Below are positions 1 to 8,050 of a DNA stretch of 64,000 bases, piece after piece. This DNA is from JACCTU01 sp963769665 (lineage in GTDB: Bacteria > Actinomycetota > Thermoleophilia > Gaiellales > Gaiellaceae), in assembly GCA_963769665.1 (NCBI GenBank), contig CAVYMQ010000003.1, forward strand, positions 2,195,356 to 2,259,355, read 5' to 3'. Every line of letters begins with the position of its first letter. Positions within the stretch are counted from its first letter, which is position 1. Position numbers and translations under genes: made by a program. The notes under the pieces are model-generated. The model was not told the DNA's origin and did not search any database. It saw nothing but the letters and a program-made list of their open reading frames with translations.

Positions 1-138
1 CACGCTCAGCGCTGAGACCAGCACCGTGAGCAGAAAGCCGATCGCGACCGGGTACAGCGCCTGGGAGCCGAACGCCCACGCGGCGACGTACAGGGCGCCG
101 CCGAGCACGAGCAGCAAACGCCCGCGCCGAGTCAGCAT
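1..138 (-). CDS. DUF58-family membrane protein, N-terminal fragment
   Basis: Only the first 46 codons are in the window; the gene runs off the left edge. The ATG at 138 shares one base with the TGA of the MoxR ATPase gene (TGATG), so the two are translationally coupled. The visible residues start with a short basic stretch (MLTRRGR) followed by two closely spaced hydrophobic segments, roughly residues 8-24 and 30-46. This hairpin of membrane helices is typical of DUF58 proteins, which lie directly downstream of moxR in many bacteria and act with the ATPase in cell-envelope or chaperone functions. The family call rests on position and the hydrophobic start only, because the DUF58 domain itself is outside the window. 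Confidence 0.6.
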   Translation of the reverse strand, partial: MLTRRGRLLLVLGGALYVAAWAFGSQALYPVAIGFLLTVLVSALSV

Positions 139-1103
139 CAGACGGGGACGGGAGTCTTGTCGAGCGCGTCGCGGACGAGGTCGACGCTCGTCGTCCCCGC
201 CGCGCGCGCCTCGGGCGCGACGATCAGCCGGTGCGAGAGCACGGCCTCGGCGATCGACTTCACGTCGTCCGGAGCGAGGTAGTCGCGTCCGTGGGCGAGC
301 GCTCGGGCCTTCGCGACGCGGACGAGCGAGATCCCTGCCCGCGGACTGCCGCCGAGGTAAAGGCGCGAGTCCGCGCGCGTGTGGCGGAGCAGCGCGACCA
401 CGTACCGGTTGACACTCTCCTCGACGAAGATCGCCTGCGCCTCTGCCACCAGCGCGAGGACCTCCTGACCGTTCGTGACCGGCACGAGCGACTCCAACGG
501 TGAACCCGACGTCTGCTCCGAGAGCATCCGGGCCTCGTCGGCAAGCGTCGGGTAGCCGATCGCCACGCGCATCGCGAAGCGGTCGAGCTGCGCCTCCGGC
601 AGCGGGTAGGTGCCTTCGTACTCGATCGGGTTCTGGGTCGCCATGACCATGAAGGGCGGCGCGAGCTCGTACGAGAAGCCGTCGACCGTCACCTGCCGCT
701 CCTGCATGCACTCGAGGAGCGCCGACTGCGTCTTGGGCGAGGCGCGGTTGATCTCGTCGACCAGAAGGAGGTTCGCGAAGACCGGGCCGGGCCGGAACTC
801 GAACTCGTTCTGCGCCTGGTTGAAGACGTTCACGCCGGTCACGTCCGAGGGCATCAGGTCGGGCGTGAACTGGAGGCGCGAGAAAGAGACGTCGAGCGAG
901 CGGGCGAGTGCCTTGGCGAGCGTCGTCTTCCCGACGCCGGGCAGGTCCTCGATGATCAGGTGACCCTCGGCGACCAGGCAAAGCACCACGAGGCGAAGAG
1001 TGTCCTCGGGAGCATGGACCACCCGCTGCAGGTTCTCGACGACCGACGCGATCGTCCGCTGCGCGTCGCCGACGGGGACCGAGCGACTACCGACCGCGTC
1101 CAT
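138..1103 (-). CDS. MoxR-family AAA+ ATPase
   Basis: A 321-residue AAA+ ATPase of the MoxR family, chaperone-like enzymes that remodel partner proteins, often with VWA or DUF58 partners. Walker A is GVGKTT at residues 56-61, followed by the Walker B region LLLVDEINRA and the family segment TQNPIEYEGTYPLPEAQLDRF. The ATG at 1103 was chosen because GAGGAGG lies just upstream and because the N-terminus then matches the family; a longer upstream reading frame exists but is arginine-rich antisense-like sequence. The start lies 17 nt inside the end of coaBC. The downstream gene looks like the usual DUF58 partner. Confidence 0.92.
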   Translation of the reverse strand: MDAVGSRSVPVGDAQRTIASVVENLQRVVHAPEDTLRLVVLCLVAEGHLIIEDLPGVGKTTLAKALARSLDVSFSRLQFTPDLMPSDVTGVNVFNQAQNEFEFRPGPVFANLLLVDEINRASPKTQSALLECMQERQVTVDGFSYELAPPFMVMATQNPIEYEGTYPLPEAQLDRFAMRVAIGYPTLADEARMLSEQTSGSPLESLVPVTNGQEVLALVAEAQAIFVEESVNRYVVALLRHTRADSRLYLGGSPRAGISLVRVAKARALAHGRDYLAPDDVKSIAEAVLSHRLIVAPEARAAGTTSVDLVRDALDKTPVPV

Positions 1104-2256
1104 CGGCCTCCTCGAGCTGGCGCGCGACCTCGTCGAGGATCGCTCCGGCGACGGCGCGCTTCGGCGCCTTCTCGACCTGCCGTTCACCGTCCCTGCCGAT
1201 CAGCGTCACCTCGTTCTCCTCCGAGTCGAATCCGATGTCTCCCCGTGATACGTCATTGAAGACGACGAGGTTCACCTTCTTGTCAGTGAGCTTCTGCCGG
1301 GCTCGTTCGATTCCGCCGCCCGATTCGGCCGCGAAGCCGACGAGGAGCGGCCCGTCCGCTCGCTCGCCGAGGGCTCGCAGGACGTCGGTGGTGGGTTCGA
1401 GCTCCAGCGTCCAGGCCCCGCCGTCCTTGCCCCGCTTGCCGGCGAGGGCCTCGGCGGGGCGGTAGTCGGCGACGGCGGCGGCCATCACGACCACGTCGGC
1501 GTCCGCCGCCCGGGCGAGCACTTCGCGCTCGACGTCCGCTGCACTCGGCGCCGCGACGAGCTCCATTCCCCCGGGTGCCGGCACCGCGAGGTTCGCGGCG
1601 ACGAGCGTGACCTCGGCCCCCCGGCGGCGCGCTTCCTCGGCCAGCGCGACTCCCATTCGCCCGGACGAGCGATTGCCGACGAAACGCACGTCGTCGAGCG
1701 GCTCACGGGTGCCGCCCGCGGTCACCAGGATGCGCTTCCCACTCAGCTGCTCGCGCTGCGCGAGCAGCGTTTGGCATGCCTCGAAGATCTCCTCGGGCTC
1801 CGACATCCTCCCCACGCCCCACTCGCCCTCGGCCATCTCGCCCTCGTCGGGCCCGATCAGCTCGACGCCGCGAGCCCGGAGCGTCGAAACGTTCGCCTGG
1901 GTCGCAGCGCTTGCCCACATTCGAGGGTTCATCGCCGGCGCGACGAGCAGCGGCCCGCGATGTGCGAGCACAGCCTCGCTGACGAGGTTGTCCGCGATCC
2001 CGTGCGCGAGCTTCGCGAGCGTGTTGGCGGTCAGGGGCGCGATCACGTAGAGGTCGGCCCGCGTCAGGTGCGCGTAGAGATCCTCCTGCGGCTCGCGCCT
2101 GGCGAGCGCGAAGAAGGTGTCCCGCCGCACGAACCGGTCTGCCCCGTCGGTGACGAGCGGGACGACGTCGTGCCCGGCCTTGACGAGCAGCCGAACGAGC
2201 TCACACGACTTGTAAGCAGCAATCCCACCGGTGACGCCGACCAGGATTTTAGCCAT
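1087..2256 (-). CDS. coaBC: Bifunctional phosphopantothenoylcysteine decarboxylase / phosphopantothenate-cysteine ligase
   Basis: This 389-residue protein makes 4'-phosphopantetheine for coenzyme A in two steps: CTP-dependent joining of cysteine to phosphopantothenate (C-terminal CoaB) and FMN-dependent decarboxylation (N-terminal CoaC). The CoaC half begins MAKILVGVTGGIAAYK, contains an active-site-region histidine in YAHLTRADL and the substrate motif PAMNPRMW. The CoaB half starts near the conserved ILVTAGGTREPLDDVRFVGN and ends with the VNLVVFNDVS loop. The stretch before the CoaC histidine is several residues shorter than in E. coli Dfp. It follows rpoZ by about 53 bp, in the conserved actinobacterial order mihF-gmk-rpoZ-coaBC. 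Confidence 0.95.
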   Translation of the reverse strand: MAKILVGVTGGIAAYKSCELVRLLVKAGHDVVPLVTDGADRFVRRDTFFALARREPQEDLYAHLTRADLYVIAPLTANTLAKLAHGIADNLVSEAVLAHRGPLLVAPAMNPRMWASAATQANVSTLRARGVELIGPDEGEMAEGEWGVGRMSEPEEIFEACQTLLAQREQLSGKRILVTAGGTREPLDDVRFVGNRSSGRMGVALAEEARRRGAEVTLVAANLAVPAPGGMELVAAPSAADVEREVLARAADADVVVMAAAVADYRPAEALAGKRGKDGGAWTLELEPTTDVLRALGERADGPLLVGFAAESGGGIERARQKLTDKKVNLVVFNDVSRGDIGFDSEENEVTLIGRDGERQVEKAPKRAVAGAILDEVARQLEEADGRGR

Positions 2257-2309
2257 GCCTGCATTCTGCCGACAGCGAAGCGGCAGAAACGACCCGAACT
2301 TGGGGTTTC

Positions 2310-2540
2310 CTACTTCGGGTACGTGTACTTGATCATGCCCTGAGCCGTTTCCTCCATGGCCATGGTCAAGTAGTTCTTCGAGCGGGACTCGACGAGCGGC
2401 GGAGGAAAGTCCTCGTAGGTGCCCTCACCGAGCTGCTGGTAGTAGTTGTTGATCTGGCGAGCCCGCTTGGCGGTGACGATGACCAGCGCGTAGCGCGAGT
2501 CGACGTTGTCCAGGAGCTCATCGAGGCGTGGATGAATCAC
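2310..2540 (-). CDS. rpoZ: RNA polymerase omega subunit
   Basis: A 76-residue omega subunit, which helps assemble and stabilise the beta-prime subunit of RNA polymerase. The sequence shows the family core: IHPRLDELLDNVDSRYALV followed by AKRARQIN, and a C-terminal part with EETAQGMIKY. The start is GTG at 2540, overlapping the gmk stop as GTGA; longer forms in this frame would be read through gmk and are unlikely. Position directly after gmk and before coaBC is conserved in actinobacteria and supports the call. Confidence 0.93.
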   Translation of the reverse strand: MIHPRLDELLDNVDSRYALVIVTAKRARQINNYYQQLGEGTYEDFPPPLVESRSKNYLTMAMEETAQGMIKYTYPK

Positions 2541-3136
2541 GTGGGCATGGTAGCTGCACCGTCCAGGGCTCGTCGGACGATTCCGGCCAGCTCCTCGGCG
2601 GCCCGCTCCACCTCGTCGTTCACGATCAGATAGTCGCATTGCTCCGCCTGATCGAGCTGTCGGCGCGAGAGGGCGAGCCGCTCCTCGATCTCCCCCGCGC
2701 TCTCGGTCGCCCGTTCCCGCAAGCGGCGTTCGAGCTCCTCGAAATCGGGCGCGTGGATGAAGAAGAGAACCGCGTCCGGGACCCTGCCCTTGACGGCGAG
2801 CGCACCGTTCGGCTCGAGCTCGAGGAGCGGCGCCTTGCCCTGGTCACGGATGCGGTCGAGCTCCGACCAAAGCGTCCCCGACCGCTGCCCCCACGGGAAA
2901 GCGTAGTACTCGAGGAAGTCGTCCTCGGCGAGCCGCCGATCGAACTCCTCGTCGGAGATGAACCAGTAGTGGACTCCGTCGGCCTCACCCGGCCGGCGTC
3001 CGCGGGTCGTCGCCGAGACTGCGAGCGCCACCTCGGGCACACGCTTGAGGAGCTCCTGGACGAGCGTCCCCTTGCCGGCACCCGAGGTGCCGGTGATCAC
3101 GAAGACGGGCGGCGTCTTACCTGTTGAAGAGCCCAA
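2537..3136 (-). CDS. gmk: Guanylate kinase
   Basis: A 199-residue guanylate kinase (GMP + ATP to GDP + ADP). The P-loop GTSGAGKGT is near residues 16-24, followed by the GMP-binding ATTRGRRPGE segment and the lid region with RLRERATES. The best start is a TTG at 3136, with GGAG about 5 nt upstream, because the next in-frame GTG would cut into the first beta strand. The gene starts 20 nt inside the 3' end of mihF and ends in a GTGA overlap with rpoZ, so the three are one transcription unit. Confidence 0.95.
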   Translation of the reverse strand: MGSSTGKTPPVFVITGTSGAGKGTLVQELLKRVPEVALAVSATTRGRRPGEADGVHYWFISDEEFDRRLAEDDFLEYYAFPWGQRSGTLWSELDRIRDQGKAPLLELEPNGALAVKGRVPDAVLFFIHAPDFEELERRLRERATESAGEIEERLALSRRQLDQAEQCDYLIVNDEVERAAEELAGIVRRALDGAATMPT

Positions 3137-3446
3137 CGAGCTCCGACCGCTGCCGTTCCGAGAGGCCGCCGACCGTCTTCGCCTGGCTGATCCGGGCCTG
3201 GTTGAGGAACCGTGCGGCCTTCACGCGGCCGAACTTCGGGACGGCCATCAGGATGTCGAACACCTTCGCCGTCTCGACGTACTCGGGCGGGTTGCGCAGG
3301 ATCGAATCGATGCGCACGTGACCGTCCTTCAGGTCCTTCTTGAGTCTCGCCCTCTTGACCCGGATATCGTTTGCTCGAGCCAGCGCTTCCATGCGCTGGT
3401 CGAGCGAGCGCAAGGGTGCTTGCGCCTGGGTCTTGGGCGACACCAT
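3117..3446 (-). CDS. mihF: Integration host factor, actinobacterial type
   Basis: A 109-residue basic DNA-binding protein of the actinobacterial IHF family, unrelated in fold to HU/IHF of proteobacteria and needed in mycobacteria for nucleoid architecture and phage integration. The N-terminal helix LRSLDQRMEALARANDIRVKR and the C-terminal helix-hairpin-helix-like VPKFGRVKAARFLNQARIS match the family. The ATG at 3446 is preceded at 8 nt by TAGACT and no Shine-Dalgarno, so mihF probably has its own leaderless promoter even though it follows pyrD. Order mihF-gmk-rpoZ-coaBC is the standard actinobacterial one. Confidence 0.93.
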   Translation of the reverse strand: MVSPKTQAQAPLRSLDQRMEALARANDIRVKRARLKKDLKDGHVRIDSILRNPPEYVETAKVFDILMAVPKFGRVKAARFLNQARISQAKTVGGLSERQRSELVGLFNR

Positions 3447-3454
3447 GGCGCGGG

Positions 3455-3460
3455 AGTCTA
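3455..3460 (-). promoter_or_regulatory. Predicted -10 box of mihF
   Basis: On the minus strand the hexamer reads TAGACT, 8 nt before the mihF ATG. A TTGCAG lies 16 nt further upstream as a possible -35. The 54-bp gap between pyrD and mihF therefore appears to hold an internal promoter separating the pyr genes from mihF-gmk-rpoZ-coaBC. Confidence 0.5.
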
Positions 3461-3500
3461 ACAAGTCGTCAGAGCACTGCAACCTCCGTCGAGCAGGTCG

Positions 3501-4382
3501 TCAGCGCACGTTTGCGTGCGCGTCGGCACGCTCGCGCACGTCGTTTCGATGCGCGACTCCGCAAGCATCGTCCGCGGACTCGAAGCCTCGTGCGCTCCGT
3601 TCGACGTCGAGCTCGGCGCGGACGCGGGCTGGCGCATCGGGGTCGGCGAACAGCACCGTTCCGAGCGCGACAGCTGATGCGCCCGCGGCGATCAGCTCGA
3701 GCGCGTCGCGACCGGAGCGGACGCCGCCCATCCCGACGATCGGCAGCGTCGTCGCGCGTGCACACGCGTAGACCGCCGCGAGCGCGATCGGCTTGAGCGC
3801 CGGGCCCGAGTAGCCGCCCGCTCCTCGCTCGAGCGTCGGCCGCAGCGTCCGCTCGTCGAGCGCGAGGCCGCGGATCGTGTTCACGAGCGAGAGCCCGTCG
3901 GCTCCCGCGGCTTCGACCGCCCGCGCCGTCTCTGCGACGTCCCAGGTCGCCGGCGAGAGCTTCGCGTACAGCGGCAGCCCGGTCGCCGCCCGGCACGCTG
4001 CGACGATCTCGGCGGCCGACTCCGGTGCCTCGTCGACGTTCGGGCACGAGAGATTCAATTCGATGGACGCGACTTCGTCGCGCCCATCGAGGAGGGTGCA
4101 CGTTTCCGCGTACTCCTGGGCCGAGAACCCGCCGACGGACACCCAGATCGGAACCTGAACCACTTCCTGCAAACGCGGCAGCGTTTGCAGGAACCGGTCG
4201 CGTCCCGGGTTGGCGAGCCCGATCGCGTTCAACATCCCGTGCTCGGTCTCGGCGATCCGTACGGGCGCGTTGCCTTCGCGTGGCAGCGGCGTGATCGTCT
4301 TCGTCACGAACGCGTCGAGTGCGCGTGCGACGTCCGGCGCGGTCAGCGCGTCGAGGCAGCCGGAGCCGTTAAGCAGCAGCAA
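3501..4382 (-). CDS. pyrD: Dihydroorotate dehydrogenase, class 1B catalytic subunit
   Basis: This protein oxidises dihydroorotate to orotate as the FMN subunit of a heterotetramer with PyrK, which passes electrons to NAD. The active-site loop reads ELNLSCPNV; the cysteine there (not serine) marks a class 1 enzyme. FMN-binding GMGGVRSGRDALE and the substrate segment MLNAIGLANPG are present. The only plausible start is TTG at 4382, 14 nt inside pyrK, giving 293 residues. Compared with the family the N-terminus lacks the usual first strand and Gly/Leu/Asn-Pro segment, beginning near the SGT loop (here NGSGCLDAL). pyrF, which often lies here, is missing. Confidence 0.93.
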   Translation of the reverse strand: MLLLNGSGCLDALTAPDVARALDAFVTKTITPLPREGNAPVRIAETEHGMLNAIGLANPGRDRFLQTLPRLQEVVQVPIWVSVGGFSAQEYAETCTLLDGRDEVASIELNLSCPNVDEAPESAAEIVAACRAATGLPLYAKLSPATWDVAETARAVEAAGADGLSLVNTIRGLALDERTLRPTLERGAGGYSGPALKPIALAAVYACARATTLPIVGMGGVRSGRDALELIAAGASAVALGTVLFADPDAPARVRAELDVERSARGFESADDACGVAHRNDVRERADAHANVR

Positions 4383-5028
4383 GGACAGGGCCTTCCACGC
4401 AGAGTCGCTTCAACTCGCCGCCGACTTCGACGACGCAGCCGTAGCACGCGCCGTACCCGCAGGCCATCGGCGCCTCCCAGGCGAGCTGCGCGTCGGGTGC
4501 GAGCTCTCGCACGGCCTCGAGCATCGGCTCGGGCCCGCAGGCGAGGACGTCGTGGCCGACAGGCATCGCCTCGGTGACGTACGTGGGCTCGATCACGACC
4601 TCGGCGTTCGGCACGAGGGCTGCTGCCTCGGCGTGCCATTCGGAACGGAAGCCGAGCAGTGCCGGCGGCCCGCCGAGGCGCTCCGACAGAAACGGCAGCG
4701 GCGCAATCCCGATCCCGCCTCCGACGAGCAGCGGGCGCTCGGCGTCGAGCCGGAAGCCGTTGCCGAGCGGCCCGAGCACATGGATCGCCTGCCCCGGCTC
4801 GAGCGCGCACAGCGCGCGCGTTCCAGGACCGATCGGGTCGATCAGGAACACGAGCTCGCCCGGCGGCGCGAGGCAGACCGACATCGGCCTCGGCAGCAGG
4901 CGGCCCGGCGCCTCGAGCATGAAGAACTGGCCGGGTACACCGGCGTCCAGAGGCCCGCGCTCGACCCGGATCAGGAAGTACGGCCCGACCTGTTCGCTGC
5001 CGGTGACGCTAAGCCGAGCGCGCTTCAT
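4369..5028 (-). CDS. pyrK: Dihydroorotate dehydrogenase electron-transfer subunit
   Basis: A 219-residue ferredoxin-reductase-like subunit that carries FAD and a [2Fe-2S] cluster and links PyrD to NAD+. The flavin-binding RPMSV motif lies around residues 47-51, the nucleotide-binding GGGIGIAPL near 103-111, and the cluster cysteines are in ACGYGACYGC plus the later LCVEGP (C-x4-C-x2-C-xn-C). The ATG at 5028 lies 20 nt inside carB, and pyrD starts before pyrK ends. These overlaps fit stoichiometric expression of the complex. Confidence 0.93.
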   Translation of the reverse strand: MKRARLSVTGSEQVGPYFLIRVERGPLDAGVPGQFFMLEAPGRLLPRPMSVCLAPPGELVFLIDPIGPGTRALCALEPGQAIHVLGPLGNGFRLDAERPLLVGGGIGIAPLPFLSERLGGPPALLGFRSEWHAEAAALVPNAEVVIEPTYVTEAMPVGHDVLACGPEPMLEAVRELAPDAQLAWEAPMACGYGACYGCVVEVGGELKRLCVEGPVLAAA

Positions 5029-8000
5029 CGATGCGCTCCTGCAGCGACTTGGCGATCTCGGTTCGCGCGTGCGCGATCGCGTGCACGGCCGCGGACGCTC
5101 CCGACAGCGTCGTGATGCACGGCACGCGGGCGACGAGCGCCGCCTCGCGGATCGCGTAGCCGTCGGTGCGCGCGCCGCGACCCTGCGGCGTGTTCACGAC
5201 GAGGTCGACCTTCCCCTTGCGAATCTGGTCGACGACGGTGCGACCCTTCTCGACGATCTCGACGTCGAGGCCCGCGCCGGAGAGCGTGCGCGCGGTCCCC
5301 GCGGTCGCGGTGAGCTTGAAGCCGAGACCGGCGAGCGCGGCCGCAACCGGCACGGCATTCTGCTTGTCGGCATCCCGCACCGTGAGAAATGCAGTGCCGG
5401 TCGTCGGCAGCTTGCGTCCCGCGGCGCGCTCCGCTTTCGCGAACGCGGTCGGCAGGTCGGCGGCGGTGGCCATCACCTCTCCCGTCGAGCGCATCTCGGG
5501 GCCGAGCACCGGGTCGGCACCGGGGAAGCGGTGGAACGGAAGCACCGCGGCCTTGACGCTCACCTCGTGCGGCGTCGCGCGTCGCGGCAGGCCGAGCTCC
5601 GCAATCGTCTTGCCGGCCGAGAGCCGGCACGCAGCGTCGACGAGGTTGACGCCGGTCGCCTTGCTCACGAACGGAACCGTGCGCGACGCGCGCGGGTTCA
5701 CCTCGAGCACGTACACCTCGCGCCCGGCGATCGCGAGCTGCACGTTCAGAAGACCGACGACGCCGAGCGCAGGTCCGAGCCGCCGCACGAATGCGTCGAC
5801 GTCCGCCGCCTGCTGCGGCGTCAGCGACTGAGCGGGCAAGACGCACGCGGAGTCCCCGGAGTGCACGCCCGCCTCCTCGACGTGCTGCATGACCGCACCG
5901 ACGTATGTCTCGTGGCCGTCGCAGACCGCGTCGACGTCGATCTCGATCGCGTTCTCCAGGAAGCGGTCGACGAGCACCTTGCCCTCGACCGACGCGATCG
6001 CGTCGCGGACCTGATCCTCGTCGTAACAGACGCGCATCGCGCGTCCGCCGAGGACGTACGAGGGCCGCACGAGGACCGGGTAGCCGACGCGCTCGGCGAC
6101 GTCGACCGCCTCATCGGCGGTCTCGGCCATCCCCCACGCCGGGCACTGCACACCGAGGCGGTCGGCCAGCGCGGCGAAGCGCTCGCGGTCCTCGGCGAGA
6201 TCGACCGCGTCGAACGGCGTGCCGAGGATCGTGAAGCCGGCGCGCTCGATCGCCCGGGCGAGCTTGAGCGGCGTCTGGCCCCCGAACTGGATCACGACTC
6301 CGACCGGCTGCTCGCGCTCCAGGACCGCCAGGACCTCCTCGATCCCCAGCGGCTCGAAGTAGAGGCGGTCCGACGTGTCGTAGTCGGTCGAGACCGTCTC
6401 GGGGTTGCAGTTCACCATGACGGCCTCGTAGCCCAGCTCACGGTAGGTCTGCGCGGCGTGGACGCAGCAGTAGTCGAACTCGATCCCCTGGCCGATCCGG
6501 TTCGGGCCGGAGCCGAGGATCACGACCGAGCGGCCGGGCTCGGGCGGCGCCTCGTCCGCCTCGCCCCAGGTGGAGTAGAGGTAGTTCGACTCGGCCTCGA
6601 CCTCGCCGCCGCACGAGTCCACCCGCCGGAACACCGGCTTGACGCCCCACGCTTTGCGCCGGGAGCGAACTTCGCCCTCGGTCGCGCAGCAGGCGGCGGC
6701 AATCTCACCGTCGGACACGCCCAGGCGCTTCAGCCGAAGCCAGTCCGAGGCGACGAGGTCATCGAGCGACCGCACCGTGCCGAGCGCGGCTTCGATGGTC
6801 TCGAGCTCGCGCACGAACCACGGGTGCATGCCTTCCGGTGTCCACTCGTCGTCGATCTCGCGGGACCGCTTGGCCTTCAGGAACGCCTCGGTGAACGTGC
6901 GGCCGATGCCCATCGTCTCCCCCACGCTCTTCATCTGGGTGCCGAGCGTGCGATCGGCGCCGGGGAACTTCTCGAAGGCGAACCGCGGGAACTTGACGAC
7001 GACGTAGTCGAGCGTCGGCTCGAAGCTCGCCGGCGTCGTCTTCGTCAGGTCGTTCGGGATCTCGTCGAGCGTGTAGCCGACGGCGAGTTTCGCGGCGACC
7101 TTTGCGATCGGGTAGCCCGTCGCTTTCGAGGCGAGCGCCGACGAGCGCGAGACGCGCGGGTTCATCTCGATCACGCGCAGGTCGCCCGTGTCGCGGTTGC
7201 GCGCGAACTGGATGTTCGACCCGCCCGACTCGATGCCGACGGCGCGCACGATCGACGCCGCGGCGTCGCGAAGCTCCTGGTACGCGTGATCGGAGAGCGT
7301 CATCTGCGGCGCGACCGTCACCGAGTCTCCCGTGTGCACGCCCATCGGGTCGAGGTTCTCGATCGAGCAGACGATCACGACGTTGTCCTTCTTGTCACGC
7401 ATGATCTCGAGCTCGAACTCGTCCCAGCCGCGGATCGACTCTTCGACGAGCACCTGGTTGACCGGCGACTCGCGGAGGCCGGTCTCGACCTGGCGCCGGA
7501 GCTCGTCCCTCGTCTCGGCGAAGCCGCCGCCGTGACCGCCGAGCGTGAACGCCGGCCGGACGACCGCCGGCAACGAGATCCCGCCGAGCTGGTTCGGTCC
7601 GGTCACGATCTTGGACTTGGGGGTCTGGAGGCCGCAGCTGTGCACGGCGTCGCGGAAGAGCTCGCGGTCCTCTGCGCGGCGGATCACGTCGAGCGGCGCG
7701 CCGATCAGCTCGATCCCGAGCGCGTCGAGCAGCCCGTCGGCGGCGAGCTCCGCGGCGAGGTTGAGGCCGGTTTGCCCGCCCATCGTCGGCAGCAGCGCGT
7801 CGGGTCGCTCGCGGCCGAGCACGTCGGCGACTCCCTCGACGTCGAGCGGCTCGATGTACGTGCGGTCGGCGAAGCCGGGGTCGGTCATGATCGTCGCGGG
7901 GTTCGAGTTGACGACGATCGTGCGGAAGCCGTCCTCGCGGAGCACCTTGAGCGCCTGCGAGCCCGAGTAGTCGAACTCGCACGCCTGGCCGATCACGATC

Positions 8001-8050
8001 GGGCCGGAGCCGATCAGGCAGATCGACTTGAGGTCGCGCCTACGCGGCAA
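5009..8050 (-). CDS. carB: Carbamoyl-phosphate synthase large subunit
   Basis: A 1013-residue synthetase that makes carbamoyl phosphate from bicarbonate, ATP and ammonia supplied by CarA. It has two homologous ATP-grasp halves: the first begins LIGSGPIVIGQACEFDYSG, the second ILGSGPNRIGQGIEFDYCC near residue 510. A C-terminal MGS-like allosteric domain (VNTPQGRGARTDGY) follows. The start is TTG at 8050, 11 nt inside carA, with GAGGAG about 10 nt upstream; no other start keeps the first strand. It is slightly shorter than the roughly 1070-residue E. coli enzyme. Confidence 0.97.
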   Translation of the reverse strand: MPRRRDLKSICLIGSGPIVIGQACEFDYSGSQALKVLREDGFRTIVVNSNPATIMTDPGFADRTYIEPLDVEGVADVLGRERPDALLPTMGGQTGLNLAAELAADGLLDALGIELIGAPLDVIRRAEDRELFRDAVHSCGLQTPKSKIVTGPNQLGGISLPAVVRPAFTLGGHGGGFAETRDELRRQVETGLRESPVNQVLVEESIRGWDEFELEIMRDKKDNVVIVCSIENLDPMGVHTGDSVTVAPQMTLSDHAYQELRDAAASIVRAVGIESGGSNIQFARNRDTGDLRVIEMNPRVSRSSALASKATGYPIAKVAAKLAVGYTLDEIPNDLTKTTPASFEPTLDYVVVKFPRFAFEKFPGADRTLGTQMKSVGETMGIGRTFTEAFLKAKRSREIDDEWTPEGMHPWFVRELETIEAALGTVRSLDDLVASDWLRLKRLGVSDGEIAAACCATEGEVRSRRKAWGVKPVFRRVDSCGGEVEAESNYLYSTWGEADEAPPEPGRSVVILGSGPNRIGQGIEFDYCCVHAAQTYRELGYEAVMVNCNPETVSTDYDTSDRLYFEPLGIEEVLAVLEREQPVGVVIQFGGQTPLKLARAIERAGFTILGTPFDAVDLAEDRERFAALADRLGVQCPAWGMAETADEAVDVAERVGYPVLVRPSYVLGGRAMRVCYDEDQVRDAIASVEGKVLVDRFLENAIEIDVDAVCDGHETYVGAVMQHVEEAGVHSGDSACVLPAQSLTPQQAADVDAFVRRLGPALGVVGLLNVQLAIAGREVYVLEVNPRASRTVPFVSKATGVNLVDAACRLSAGKTIAELGLPRRATPHEVSVKAAVLPFHRFPGADPVLGPEMRSTGEVMATAADLPTAFAKAERAAGRKLPTTGTAFLTVRDADKQNAVPVAAALAGLGFKLTATAGTARTLSGAGLDVEIVEKGRTVVDQIRKGKVDLVVNTPQGRGARTDGYAIREAALVARVPCITTLSGASAAVHAIAHARTEIAKSLQERIDEARSA

